Source of the DNA: Bacillota bacterium
Lineage (GTDB): Bacteria > Bacillota > Clostridia > Caldicoprobacterales > DTU083
Reading direction: 5' to 3'
DNA length: 64,000 nt
Assembly: GCA_029549985.1 (NCBI GenBank)
Contig: JAKPIB010000021.1
Span: 54,128-118,127 of the forward strand
This document shows, one piece after another, positions 48,150 through 56,427 of the stretch (position 1 is its first letter; every line of letters begins with the position of its first letter). The position numbers were made by a program, and so were the translations under genes. The notes under the pieces are model-generated. The model worked only from the letters and a program-made list of their open reading frames with translations. It made no database searches and was not told where the DNA came from.

Positions 48150-48659
48150 ATGAGTCTGACACAAAAGGAAAGGTATTTACTGGAGGACCAGAAAAAACAC
48201 GAGCAAATCTGTATCATGAAGTACAACAACTATGCAGCACAGGCAACAGACCCCGAGCTTAAGCAATTGTTCCAATCCTTTGCCAAGCAGGAACAGCAGC
48301 ATTACAACACGATCAATCAGCTGCTCAGCGGCCAGGTGCCGGACACTCAGCAACAACAGCAGCAACAGCAGCAACAGCAAGGTCAGCAGCAACAACAGGC
48401 TGCTCAGGCTCAAGGCCAGCAGGCTCAGCAACAGCAGCAGCAGGGAATGCAGGCTATGCAGAACCAGTCAGATGAAGCCCTGTGCACTGACATGCTGATG
48501 ACCGAGAAATATGTATCCAGTGCCTACAATACTGCAATTTTTGAGTTCCAGGATCCCAATGCCCGCCAGGTGCTCAATCATATCCAAAAGGAAGAACAGC
48601 AGCATGGTGAGGGCATATTCAACTACATGAAAAAGAAAGGCCTTTATAAAGTGCAGTAG
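48150..48659 (+). CDS. CotF-like spore coat protein with polyglutamine linker
   Basis: A 169-residue protein of the Coat F family, a ferritin-like helical fold found in spore coats. One helical pair lies before residue 60 (KHEQICIMKYNNYAAQATDP) and one after 106 (MLMTEKYVSSAYNTAIFEFQ). Between them is an extreme Gln-rich linker (62-106) with an uninterrupted run of 11 Gln. AGGAGGTG lies about 11 bases before the ATG. A GAATA-17-CAAACTA pair just upstream resembles a sigma-G promoter with one mismatch, but the leader would be very short. It stands alone, opposite in strand to its neighbours. Confidence 0.9.
   Translation: MSLTQKERYLLEDQKKHEQICIMKYNNYAAQATDPELKQLFQSFAKQEQQHYNTINQLLSGQVPDTQQQQQQQQQQQGQQQQQAAQAQGQQAQQQQQQGMQAMQNQSDEALCTDMLMTEKYVSSAYNTAIFEFQDPNARQVLNHIQKEEQQHGEGIFNYMKKKGLYKVQ
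48333..48443 (+). repeat. CAG/CAA trinucleotide tract in the coat gene
   Basis: About 110 bp of nearly uninterrupted CAG/CAA glutamine codons, broken by GGT, GCT and GCC codons. Mixed CAG and CAA codons limit slippage, but length change in steps of three would leave the frame intact. Confidence 0.9.
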
Positions 48660-48694
48660 ACCAGGTAATCAGTACACAATGAGAGAATGCAAAA

Positions 48695-48726
48695 AATAAA
48701 GCCAGCTTGACTAAGCTGGTTTTATT
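48695..48726. terminator. Bidirectional terminator between coat and esterase genes
   Basis: A 14-bp stem (48695-48708 with 48713-48726, one G-T pair) flanked by A and T runs lies between the convergent genes. Confidence 0.85.
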
Positions 48727-48745
48727 GTGGAACAAGCTGCTTTGC

Positions 48746-49495
48746 TTATCTGTCTATGATCCTGCAAAATGCGTCGTAATATCTCAGACCTAGTTTGTTC
48801 AATGCATCTCTGCAAAAGTGTATGGTATCCTGGTTGCCCAGCATTTGATCATTGGATTTCAGACCATCTGTCTCAACAAAAGCAGCATGGCCGATATTTG
48901 CACATACATCCTTGATGGCATCTATCACAGGCCTGCAAATATCAATGTTGTCATTTTTCCATTGCTCTACAAAATCACCTGCTATGAATGGAAGAGCCTT
49001 GCAGCCAAAGGTATCCCTGACCGCGCATATCAGGTTGAGCAGATTATTATAGTGCAGTTCCCTGCTAGCATTAAGCCCGGCATCTGTTTCCCCCTGGTGC
49101 CAAAGAAAGGCTACCAGCCGGTTTTCCGGGTTCAGCTCCAGGGCAGCTTTGATCAGGTCCATCATCCTCAGGAACAAATCATCAGTCAGACCCCAGTGCT
49201 TGTCCAGGAAGCCGGTCCCGCCTACCGCTGATCTTATTATAAGGACCTTTCTGCCCTCTTTGAGCCTTCCTTCCTCCACATACTTTCTGGCAAATGACAG
49301 CGCAAAGTTCCCTACCGTTTCGTTTTCCCAAACATACTCCCGGGCAATTGAGATCGTGAAGTCTTCATTTAGAAACCAAATATCATCGGTCGGCATATAT
49401 GGGTCTTCTGCTGGGCCTATTCCGCTGCCTGCTGCATTGGACTGGCCGGCCAGTACGATTATATCGTACTTCTCCTTGGCAAAATTTCTTAACAT
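48746..49495 (-). CDS. SGNH esterase, sialate-O-acetylesterase/CE6 type
   Basis: Carbohydrate acetylesterase-like protein of 249 residues. The nucleophile motif is IIVLAGQSNAAGSG (Ser19), followed by GGTGFLDKHWG, the WHQGETDA block and the C-terminal D-x-x-H pair QDTIHF (Asp223, His226). CE6 enzymes remove acetyl groups from xylan; related proteins act on sialate. There is no signal peptide, so it would work on imported acetylated oligosaccharides. The ATG has GGAGG upstream. It ends 20 nt from a shared terminator and follows the ABC exporter genes by 54 nt, with which it may be cotranscribed. Confidence 0.85.
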   Translation of the reverse strand: MLRNFAKEKYDIIVLAGQSNAAGSGIGPAEDPYMPTDDIWFLNEDFTISIAREYVWENETVGNFALSFARKYVEEGRLKEGRKVLIIRSAVGGTGFLDKHWGLTDDLFLRMMDLIKAALELNPENRLVAFLWHQGETDAGLNASRELHYNNLLNLICAVRDTFGCKALPFIAGDFVEQWKNDNIDICRPVIDAIKDVCANIGHAAFVETDGLKSNDQMLGNQDTIHFCRDALNKLGLRYYDAFCRIIDR

Positions 49496-49549
49496 GACCT
49501 GCCTCCATCTCAGAACTGAACTTTGACTGTAAAGCTTTTTCTCTGGCAG

Positions 49550-50218
49550 CTACTCCTTATATAGTACACCGTCGCGCATACGATAGGTGACGTCCATCAT
49601 ATCGAGCAAACTCATATCATGGGTAACCACTATGACGCAGTAGTTGCGCTCATGAGCAAGCCGGGCAAGCAAAGCGATGATGTTGCGGGAAGTCGTGCTG
49701 TCCAGGTTGCCCGTTGGTTCGTCAGCGAGGATAAGGTCCGTATCCATCGCCAGCGCCCGGGCTATGGCTACACGCTGCTGCTCACCGCCTGAGAGCATGG
49801 AGGGGAAACGGTTGAACACAGCATCGGTCAAATCCACGCTCCTGATATACTCTTCGGCGCGCTTTTTGGCTTCCCGCGGGCGCACTCCCTGCAGCTCCAT
49901 CGGGTACATAACGTTTTCAAGGGCTGTCAGCAGCGGGAAGAGCCTGAAGTTTTGATAGATGATCGCCACATCCTTGCGACGGAATGCATCTCTGTCAAGG
50001 TTACGGGTAGAAACACCGCGGAAGAGTACATCCCCCTCATTGGGCAAATCCAGACCTGCCATCAGTGAAAGCATAGTCGACTTGCCACTGCCGCTCTTGC
50101 CTACGATGGCATAGATAAGACCCTGCTCAAAGGAGCAGTTGACATCCTTTAAAGCCTCCACTGTCTGATATTTGGTGCTGTACGCGTAACGTACTGAATT
50201 AAGCGAAATGATACTCAT
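49550..50218 (-). CDS. ABC transporter ATPase, MacB/LolD type
   Basis: ATP-binding subunit of a type VII (MacB/FtsX-like) ABC system. Walker A is [17 protein letters not shown], the Q-loop is [11 protein letters not shown], the signature is [17 protein letters not shown] and Walker B is [13 protein letters not shown], the latter typical of the MacB/LolD/FtsE group. The length of 222 residues is normal. The ATG has AGGAGG four bases upstream. It lies 9 nt after its permease gene. Such systems extrude or shed lipids, peptides or antibiotics by mechanotransmission. Confidence 0.95.
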   Translation of the reverse strand: MSIISLNSVRYAYSTKYQTVEALKDVNCSFEQGLIYAIVGKSGSGKSTMLSLMAGLDLPNEGDVLFRGVSTRNLDRDAFRRKDVAIIYQNFRLFPLLTALENVMYPMELQGVRPREAKKRAEEYIRSVDLTDAVFNRFPSMLSGGEQQRVAIARALAMDTDLILADEPTGNLDSTTSRNIIALLARLAHERNYCVIVVTHDMSLLDMMDVTYRMRDGVLYKE

Positions 50219-50227
50219 ACTGCCTCC

Positions 50228-53218
50228 TTATTCATTCTCCCATAGGATCGATAGCGCGCTCCTGGTATTGTGCAGCAATGTCGAGAAACCAGCGCTCAAT
50301 ACAAAGCACACTAAAAATACATAGACCCCCGGTGTGGCAAGCTGGGTTATACCCTCACGGACATACCATATCGCCACAGCCGGAATAATACCGATCAATA
50401 GCAGCAAGGCCTGCTCATATAGTATCGTTGCGAAGATCCGTCGCTTTTGGGTCCCCAGGCTGCGCATGATGGCTATATCCTCCCGTCGGCTGTTGGCAGC
50501 CAGGAAGCCTGTGATCAGCCCTAGTATGCATACCAGCGCTATAAGCACGGGATAGAGGATCTCCAGATACTTGCTGCGCTGTGCAATGGAGCTTAAGGTC
50601 TCGTTGAACTGTGAATCCTCGATCACGACACATAAACGTATATCATTGGCCAGCTTGGGGCCTGAAAATCCCGCCTGCTCCAGAGCATCCTTGACCTCGC
50701 CCAGCTTGCGGGGATCCGGGATCTCAAAGGTCAAAGCCGTTACGTATTTATAGGAAAGCTTGTTGCTTATCACCTGTTGCTGTATCGAATAGTCACTGCT
50801 GTTCCAGTCAGTGTTCAGAGCCCCCGCGGGCAGGGGACAGTAGATATTGCTCTGGCTAGCCACCCGAACAAAGCTTCCTACTACCAGCATGTCGATGGTG
50901 GAGAAATCATCCACGAAAACGCGTATGGTATCCCCTGGCATAATACCATTCTTGCTCATAAACTGAGAGGATACTATGCAGGGCAGCTGCTCCCATTCGC
51001 GGCTCGAAAAACGTGCCTCATCCCATCCGGGCATAAAATCTGCCTGGAACCCGCTGAAATAAAACTCCGGCGCTTGTCTTGCCGAGTCGGTAAATATGAT
51101 GTTGGGCTGAGCCCTAAGAGTATCCACTAAAATCTCGAGCTCATAGGAATCCTTCGGATAAGGCGGGGGCTCCACCTGCCCTTCCGAGCCGTCCGCCCGC
51201 AATGGTATGCCCAGATAGATGTAGTTCATGGTATAGGTATATGCAGGATTGCTTATATGCTCCAATTCCACCAGCATTTTTGCATGGGTGTTCGGAATGT
51301 ACAGCCTGTCTGAAAACTTGCCGTTCATCTGGGCGCAATAGCCCCTAAGCATAGTGTTGTCATACAGCTCTTCCCGTGCCTTATCGTAGGAGTCCAGTGT
51401 CGCTTGGAGGGAAGCTACGAACAGCAAGGCTGCTGCGCACAGCACAGGCACTAATATGGAGCGCACCCCGCTCCGCCGTATGGAAAGCACGGCGTGGCGC
51501 AACGCGCCTGAAAGCGCAACGGAGGACTTTCTGGGCGGGCGGCGTTTACGTACGCGCGCCCTGGCTGAGATCAGCCGTCCACTTACGATTTTTTCAGCAA
51601 AATACAGGCAAAGTACCAGCGAGACCAGGAACACCCCTGCACCGACAGCGCCGGCCAATAATACTGACAGCTTGACGACGGGTGTAAACTCCTTTGCGAT
51701 GCCCCTGAAGCCATCGCTGTAACGCATATCCATTGCCTGCAGTTCTGATACAAACCTATAGGCTGACTCTATCAGCCTTTCAGCATAGCCGGTCCCTATC
51801 AAAATACCGATCGTAATGGCGACAAAGGCTATAAGACTTGTGCCTACCATCAAATAGAGCCGTACCTCACCCTTTTTCGTTCCGAAGCAGCGCATGATCT
51901 CGACAGCTTCACGCTGCATATCTGAAAAGAGGTGGGAGAAAAAGGCAAGCACCGTAAGCGTCACTGCAAGGGCTATGATCGAAAGGGCTATGGCTGCGTT
52001 TTGTACTACTCTCAGCGCATCGGCCGTGGTCTGATAGCCCTGGTCGTAAACTGTTACGAACACACGCTCGGGAAGCAGGGGTTTGATCTGGGAAAGGAAG
52101 GTGTCCACCGTTCCGTTTTTAATGATTGCCTGCCCCAGGTCGTATAAATAGCGCACAGGTCTGGCTTGATCTGAACCTGCCGGTGTATAGACATTTAGAT
52201 AATAGTCGACGTGGTAGTTCACTATACCAACTATGGTCAGGGTCTCACTGCGGGATATCTTGTCGCCCCATTCATAAGTAGAGGCATTTTCGTCATCCGG
52301 AAGGTTTACTGTCAGTAAATCGCCTACCTTTAGGTTTTTATTGTCGGCAAGGGTTTGGGAGATCACACAAACCTTTGCCCCTTCCTCAGCTTCCTGCCTT
52401 GTGAACAGGCGGCCTGAGACCAACTGCAGATAGCTTTGGTTGAACTCCCCTAGCGCAGCAAGGTCCCGTACGCGGTAGACAGTGACTGAATTATTCATAG
52501 CAGAATAGTATTTTGCAATAGTGTCATATATGTTGCCTTCGTCCGCATGCAAGGCTTCAGCTGACTCTATCTCATAAATCGGCTCAATCGTATCGCAATC
52601 TACACCGGCTTGCTGTGCTATCCAGCTGTAAAAAGGCTTTATCCGTACAGACAGGCCGTTGGCATTAAGCCTTGTGTTTTCTGCATGGATAACATAGATG
52701 GCTTCCGGATCAGGCTCGATCTCAGAGAATGCGGACCAGTTTTCTATATACACGTTTCGCCCCGGCTCATAGGCGCGGAATGAATACAGGCTTTCCACCA
52801 ATATTGCGCTGTATTCGCCCTGAGCGAACTCTCTGACATCTGTAACGATGAGCACACAGTTATAACTGTCAGCGCTTTGTTTATTGGAGATAAATCCAGG
52901 GATCGTACCTGTGCTTACGTCAGAAGGCTGCCAGAGAAGCACGTTTTCATTGGCCGCGATCGCGTCAAAATCGATGCCTGCAATATCTTTCAGCATGGCT
53001 TCGCTTTTGCTTCCCACGTTCGAGCCATAATCCTCAAGGTATTCCATAGTGATTATAGTGGTGCACTTTTCATTCCAGTCGCGCAGCATGGCGGTGCTGG
53101 CCGCCCATGTGTTGACGCCAAGGTATAAGAACGCAGTCGTCGCAGCGATCAGGAGTGCAAACAATCCGGTCTTGACAGGTGTACGGATTATGCTTTTAAT
53201 ACTGTTGCGAACGATCAT
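50228..53218 (-). CDS. ABC permease with two FtsX domains
   Basis: A 996-residue membrane protein partnered with the ATPase. An N-terminal helix (about 14-35) is followed by a large extracytoplasmic domain (about 36-390), then a first FtsX helix bundle (about 405-560) including REAVEIMRCFGTKKGEVRLY. A second extracytoplasmic domain and a second FtsX bundle follow near the C-terminus, with REDIAIMRSLGTQKRRIF. Such long two-bundle permeases occur in bacitracin-type or ADOP-like exporters. The substrate is unknown. The ATG has AAAGGG seven bases upstream. A strong promoter and a structured leader of about 120 nt precede it. The Arg-rich linker RARVRKRRPPRK lies between the halves. Confidence 0.88.
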   Translation of the reverse strand: MIVRNSIKSIIRTPVKTGLFALLIAATTAFLYLGVNTWAASTAMLRDWNEKCTTIITMEYLEDYGSNVGSKSEAMLKDIAGIDFDAIAANENVLLWQPSDVSTGTIPGFISNKQSADSYNCVLIVTDVREFAQGEYSAILVESLYSFRAYEPGRNVYIENWSAFSEIEPDPEAIYVIHAENTRLNANGLSVRIKPFYSWIAQQAGVDCDTIEPIYEIESAEALHADEGNIYDTIAKYYSAMNNSVTVYRVRDLAALGEFNQSYLQLVSGRLFTRQEAEEGAKVCVISQTLADNKNLKVGDLLTVNLPDDENASTYEWGDKISRSETLTIVGIVNYHVDYYLNVYTPAGSDQARPVRYLYDLGQAIIKNGTVDTFLSQIKPLLPERVFVTVYDQGYQTTADALRVVQNAAIALSIIALAVTLTVLAFFSHLFSDMQREAVEIMRCFGTKKGEVRLYLMVGTSLIAFVAITIGILIGTGYAERLIESAYRFVSELQAMDMRYSDGFRGIAKEFTPVVKLSVLLAGAVGAGVFLVSLVLCLYFAEKIVSGRLISARARVRKRRPPRKSSVALSGALRHAVLSIRRSGVRSILVPVLCAAALLFVASLQATLDSYDKAREELYDNTMLRGYCAQMNGKFSDRLYIPNTHAKMLVELEHISNPAYTYTMNYIYLGIPLRADGSEGQVEPPPYPKDSYELEILVDTLRAQPNIIFTDSARQAPEFYFSGFQADFMPGWDEARFSSREWEQLPCIVSSQFMSKNGIMPGDTIRVFVDDFSTIDMLVVGSFVRVASQSNIYCPLPAGALNTDWNSSDYSIQQQVISNKLSYKYVTALTFEIPDPRKLGEVKDALEQAGFSGPKLANDIRLCVVIEDSQFNETLSSIAQRSKYLEILYPVLIALVCILGLITGFLAANSRREDIAIMRSLGTQKRRIFATILYEQALLLLIGIIPAVAIWYVREGITQLATPGVYVFLVCFVLSAGFSTLLHNTRSALSILWENE

Positions 53219-53257
53219 GCTATTCCCTTTCCCTGATATATTATAAGCCTCTGAACC

Positions 53258-53307
53258 TACGGCGGTATTTGCCGTAAAGGCGAGCCCCGATCAAAAGACC
53301 CGCCTTT
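53258..53307 (-). other. Two hairpins in the permease leader
   Basis: The transcript leader can form TACGGC/GCCGTA (53258-53263 with 53271-53276) and AAAGGCG/CGCCTTT (53276-53282 with 53301-53307). The stems abut. No T run follows, so termination is unlikely; the role is unknown. The sequence 53308-53346 shows no other structure. Confidence 0.35.
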
Positions 53308-53346
53308 CTGATCAAAAACGAACACCGCTTTAGTGTATTAAATCAG

Positions 53347-53375
53347 ATTATAGCACCGAAAATTTGCTTTGTCAC
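53347..53375 (-). promoter_or_regulatory. Promoter of the ABC exporter operon
   Basis: GTGACA (53370-53375) and a perfect TATAAT (53347-53352) are 17 bp apart on the minus strand. Confidence 0.65.
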
Positions 53376-53489
53376 TAGTAATTTTGCTTTATATGTATAT
53401 TTATAACATGTCCGTATACTTATATGGTCCGCAAAAGCTCCAGGGCTCTTTTATAAAGGGAACAAGCTTGCATCCGCAGATGCCACCCC

Positions 53490-53915
53490 CTACAGCAGTG
53501 CAAAATATTCACTTTCCATAACAGCTTTCATCTCACATAAGCAAAAAGGATGTCCTGCAGGATCTAGCATGACAGTCCAGTCATCAGAGAACTGCTTGTC
53601 TGCAACTTTTGCTCCGCACTGGATAGCATATTTGACTGCTCTGTCCAGATCATTGACGGCGAAGTCCAGATGTGCCATTTGCTGCTGGGCATCTGGTTCC
53701 TCCGGCCACACAGGCGGTATATAGTCAGGATTCTGCTGTAACAGTATGCAAGGGTATGCTCCCTGTTTAGCCCCCGTAGGGCATACACAGGCCCATTCTT
53801 CACTTGAGAAGGCGACTTCCCACCCCAGCAATGCAGCATAGAATTCTGCCAGTTTATACGGATCTTTGCAATCCAACGTAAATGAGTACATTTTGATTTT
53901 CAGTTCATTGCCCAT
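53490..53915 (-). CDS. VOC (glyoxalase/dioxygenase-like) family protein
   Basis: A 141-residue vicinal-oxygen-chelate fold protein with two beta-alpha-beta-beta-beta units. It opens KMYSFTLDCKDPYKLAEFYA, has MAHLDFAVNDLDRAVKYAIQ in the middle, and closes VMLDPAGHPFCLCEMK. VOC proteins include glyoxalases, dioxygenases and antibiotic-binding resistance proteins; nothing here picks one. The ATG has GGGAGG eight bases upstream. It overlaps the tail of a 37-residue zinc-ribbon frame by 11 nt and follows an immunity-like gene. Confidence 0.88.
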   Translation of the reverse strand: MGNELKIKMYSFTLDCKDPYKLAEFYAALLGWEVAFSSEEWACVCPTGAKQGAYPCILLQQNPDYIPPVWPEEPDAQQQMAHLDFAVNDLDRAVKYAIQCGAKVADKQFSDDWTVMLDPAGHPFCLCEMKAVMESEYFALL

Positions 53916-54018
53916 TATGCTTTACCTCCCATATATTATTTCGGTTTGGCACTTCAAAACCGCAGAAATAGCACTTGGGCAAATCCATTTTTGATTTGCA
54001 GGTTGGGCACATAAACAT
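53905..54018 (-). CDS. Short zinc-ribbon protein
   Basis: A 37-residue reading frame with two CxxC pairs, MFMCPTCKSKMDLP and KCYFCGFEVPNRNNIW, a compact zinc ribbon. Its ATG has GGGAG seven bases upstream. Its TGA lies inside the VOC start (11-nt overlap), so VOC translation may depend on it. The ribbon resembles the N-terminus that I recall from some clostridial methyltransferases, so it may be a remnant of a longer protein. Another frame over the same bases lacks the paired cysteines. Confidence 0.6.
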   Translation of the reverse strand: MFMCPTCKSKMDLPKCYFCGFEVPNRNNIWEVKHNGQ

Positions 54019-54042
54019 GACATAACTCCCTCTCGACCACAT

Positions 54043-54579
54043 TTACTTAGTAAGAAAAGCCGCCCATTCAAGTCCCATTTTATCTGTGTTTTCCTGCCAA
54101 TGAAGCAGGCGGTCAATATAGAATTTTAGCTTTTCTTCGACTGGCTTTTGGAAGTCGTGTTCACCATACTTGATGACTAGTGCTGTCAATTCATACATGG
54201 GCAGCCCAATCGCATGCGTCCCTACATGCACAGTAGCCCCGGCATGGCCGATGGCATGGCACAAGGCACTATATTCATCATCATATATCATTTTAGCTAC
54301 AGAATGCGCATCTAGAATAGCCCTTTTAGCGATTGGCATTTTAACTTTGCCCCTTGCCCAGGCTTCACAATACTCCAGGCATTTTCTGGGTCTGATCTCA
54401 TCAGGGTACTTTGCTTCAAATTGTTCCAATGGAGCTCTTGCACAATCCAGTGCCCACATCACAAGAGTCCTGTGATTTAGCTTTTCCATGAGACTTATCA
54501 GCTCCTGCAGGCACTGACTATCACGGGAAAACAAGATCTTGTTTTGTTTCTTGATTCTGTTCTCCACATCTGTATACAT
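54043..54579 (-). CDS. Putative immunity protein, Imm5-like
   Basis: A 178-residue, helix-rich cytoplasmic protein. It resembles the family labelled putative immunity protein (Imm5-like), with KLNHRTLVMWALDCARAPLE, RPRKCLEYCEAWARGK and ALCHAIGHAGATVHVGTHAIG. In that family an A-x-x-A-x-H-x-x-T-H-A pattern recurs. Imm5 proteins were predicted from polymorphic toxin loci; no toxin gene is visible here. The assignment is from recalled family sequences, not a search. The ATG has GGGAG seven bases upstream. It is 24 nt before the zinc-ribbon frame and probably cotranscribed. Confidence 0.72.
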   Translation of the reverse strand: MYTDVENRIKKQNKILFSRDSQCLQELISLMEKLNHRTLVMWALDCARAPLEQFEAKYPDEIRPRKCLEYCEAWARGKVKMPIAKRAILDAHSVAKMIYDDEYSALCHAIGHAGATVHVGTHAIGLPMYELTALVIKYGEHDFQKPVEEKLKFYIDRLLHWQENTDKMGLEWAAFLTK

Positions 54580-54608
54580 AGCTGGACTCCCTATTATATC
54601 ATAAGCAA

Positions 54609-55277
54609 CTATAATAAAAACATCAACAAAATGATCGGATAGGCAATAAATATATTCTTTTTACTGATAAGATAAACGCTCCCATAGAATAATCCTCCCA
54701 AGCAAGACAAGGTCCCTATTAGCAAATCGCCCTTTGTAAATATATGCGCCAACCCCCAGGTTAGGGAAACAAGGATGCCGCCCCAGGGTATATTGCTTTT
54801 CTTAAACCATATTTCTCCGGCTCGCTGGGCAAAAACAATAATTAGTATAAACAAGCCTGCTTCGAACATGTAATATATATATTGAAAAATAAACTTCAGC
54901 CAGCCATGATATTGTAACTCCTTGACCACCTTGAATCCATTCCAGTCAACTATACTTACCGCTATTGATATTATTAATAATCCAATGCAAAGGACCAAGC
55001 GCTGAATTTCTATGTTGCTTTTATATGCGAATACATCAAAAGCTAGCTTTTCCCTGGCTATCCTTATCAGTATATAAGAAACGAAAAACCATAATATGCA
55101 GGTAATGATCCAGTGGATTATTATCTCAGTGGTTGTGTAATTGCTGAGGGATTTGCCGTATATAAAGGGTTCTACTAATAAAGCTAATATAATTTCCAGG
55201 CATAGCCCGGCAAAGGCTGACATGCTAAGCATAAAAAATGCCCAGCCCTCTTTGGACCTACATTTGTTGTCACTCAT
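54609..55277 (-). CDS. CPBP-like membrane protein
   Basis: A 222-residue protein with about six membrane helices. The C-terminal part, SLTWGLAHIFTKGDLLIG and GGLFYGSVYLISKKN, looks like the second half of CPBP intramembrane proteases (Abi family), which in bacteria serve in bacteriocin self-immunity or prenyl-protein processing. The usual E-E-x3-R motif is degenerate (GEIWFKK), so it may lack protease activity. I start at the ATG of MSDNKCRS, with AGGTG six bases upstream. It stands next to an immunity-like gene, 29 nt upstream of it. Confidence 0.7.
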   Translation of the reverse strand: MSDNKCRSKEGWAFFMLSMSAFAGLCLEIILALLVEPFIYGKSLSNYTTTEIIIHWIITCILWFFVSYILIRIAREKLAFDVFAYKSNIEIQRLVLCIGLLIISIAVSIVDWNGFKVVKELQYHGWLKFIFQYIYYMFEAGLFILIIVFAQRAGEIWFKKSNIPWGGILVSLTWGLAHIFTKGDLLIGTLSCLGGLFYGSVYLISKKNIFIAYPIILLMFLL

Positions 55278-55391
55278 ACCGCGCACCTTCACAATTTAAA
55301 ATATTCTGACTTGTAGTCAAATCTGTCCCATATGAACTCCTGGCCGTTACAGCATCCTATTGTTATGATGATCTAAATGAAACCCAAAGGA

Positions 55392-56177
55392 TCACAGATC
55401 GGCGACAGGCGTCTTCCCATCAAGCCAGTTCAGCTCGCTGTCCAGCATAAACCGGAGCGGCCACTCTCCCTTTTCTGACACCTGTACTGCATATGGTTCA
55501 ACACTTGTATAAAATTTATCTATGTTTACTTTATCCCTTAAGGTGAATATGTTTTGGATAGTATCGAGCAGATCGGCCGGCTTATGCTCGGCCTGTTCCA
55601 GCACCTTAAGGAACCATTTGTGATACGGGTAGAGCAGTTCATTGTAAGCAAGTATGATCCTGCCTCCAAACAGCACCATGTTGGACAGGGCCTGAAACAT
55701 CAGGTACTGGTTGTCTAGCTTTAAAGCTTCGTAATAGTACCATTTCCAGGCCTGGAGCTGGGCATAGAAGCGGCTGATGTTCTCAGCCTTTTTCTCCTTC
55801 GGGTATCGGACTATCTGCCTTAGGAGGTCAAATATGCTGTCTATTTTAAGAAAGACCGGGATCGCGCCATCGAAAGCAAATCTCGCCGGCTCGCTGCCGA
55901 GCTCAGCCACCTTTTTCATAAATCCAGGGCAAACATATTTGCCGTCAATATACCCATCTTCATATGTACAGCTTTCATTTTCCCAGTAGGTAAGGTCGCT
56001 TGTTTTGAGCCGCTTGTTGTACTCCTCATCCGATACTATGATCATCACATCGATATCGGAGCTTTCCTTTTCGAAACCATGGGCTATGGAGCCTGTTACC
56101 AGCAGGCCTAGCACATCTTCTCTTTTAGCAAGCTTGTCAGCAAAGTTTTTTATGCTTTCTTCATGGTGTTTATACAT
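55392..56177 (-). CDS. Nucleotidyltransferase domain protein
   Basis: A 261-residue protein with an N-terminal polymerase-beta-type nucleotidyltransferase domain: LLVTGSIAHG (Gly29, Ser30) and SSDIDVMIIV (Asp41, Asp43) are the catalytic signature. The C-terminal half is helical and substrate-binding, with FYAQLQAWKWYYYEALKL. The layout is that of aminoglycoside adenylyltransferase-like or MNT-type proteins. The substrate is unknown. The ribosome binding site (AAGGA) is about 12 bases from the ATG. The 250 bases upstream (56178-56427) hold only the serpin terminator. Confidence 0.82.
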   Translation of the reverse strand: MYKHHEESIKNFADKLAKREDVLGLLVTGSIAHGFEKESSDIDVMIIVSDEEYNKRLKTSDLTYWENESCTYEDGYIDGKYVCPGFMKKVAELGSEPARFAFDGAIPVFLKIDSIFDLLRQIVRYPKEKKAENISRFYAQLQAWKWYYYEALKLDNQYLMFQALSNMVLFGGRIILAYNELLYPYHKWFLKVLEQAEHKPADLLDTIQNIFTLRDKVNIDKFYTSVEPYAVQVSEKGEWPLRFMLDSELNWLDGKTPVADL

Positions 56178-56352
56178 CTTTTATCACAGTCCTTTTGATC
56201 CTGGTTTACTGCTTATTTACGCTATGCATCCTGATCGCCAGAAAACCTGACTTCATGGCCAGCCTGCGGAGCAGCTTGTTGTACATAAAGGGTGATTTCA
56301 GATTCTTCAGGAATATATTCATGCGAAGGCTGGCTGTATTGGCATGCTCCTC

Positions 56353-56395
56353 AAAAAAAGGAAAACCTTGCATTTATTCTAATATATATGCAAGG
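56353..56395 (-). terminator. Terminator after the first serpin gene
   Basis: An 8-bp stem (CCTTGCAT 56366-56373 with 56388-56395) with a 14-nt loop, a TTTT and then seven T residues on the minus strand, 33 nt after the serpin stop codon. Confidence 0.72.
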
Positions 56396-56427
56396 CATTG
56401 TACACAAAGCTGATATATAAATATCCC

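Noticed and set aside
48177..48431. Minus-strand frame coding a poly-leucine membrane-like protein opposite the coat gene
   Set aside because: It is the complement of CAG/CAA glutamine codons and nothing more.
53922..54116. 64-codon minus-strand frame over the zinc-ribbon region
   Set aside because: It is shifted by one base from the frame with two CxxC pairs, runs into the end of the Imm5-like gene, and lacks a ribosome binding site.
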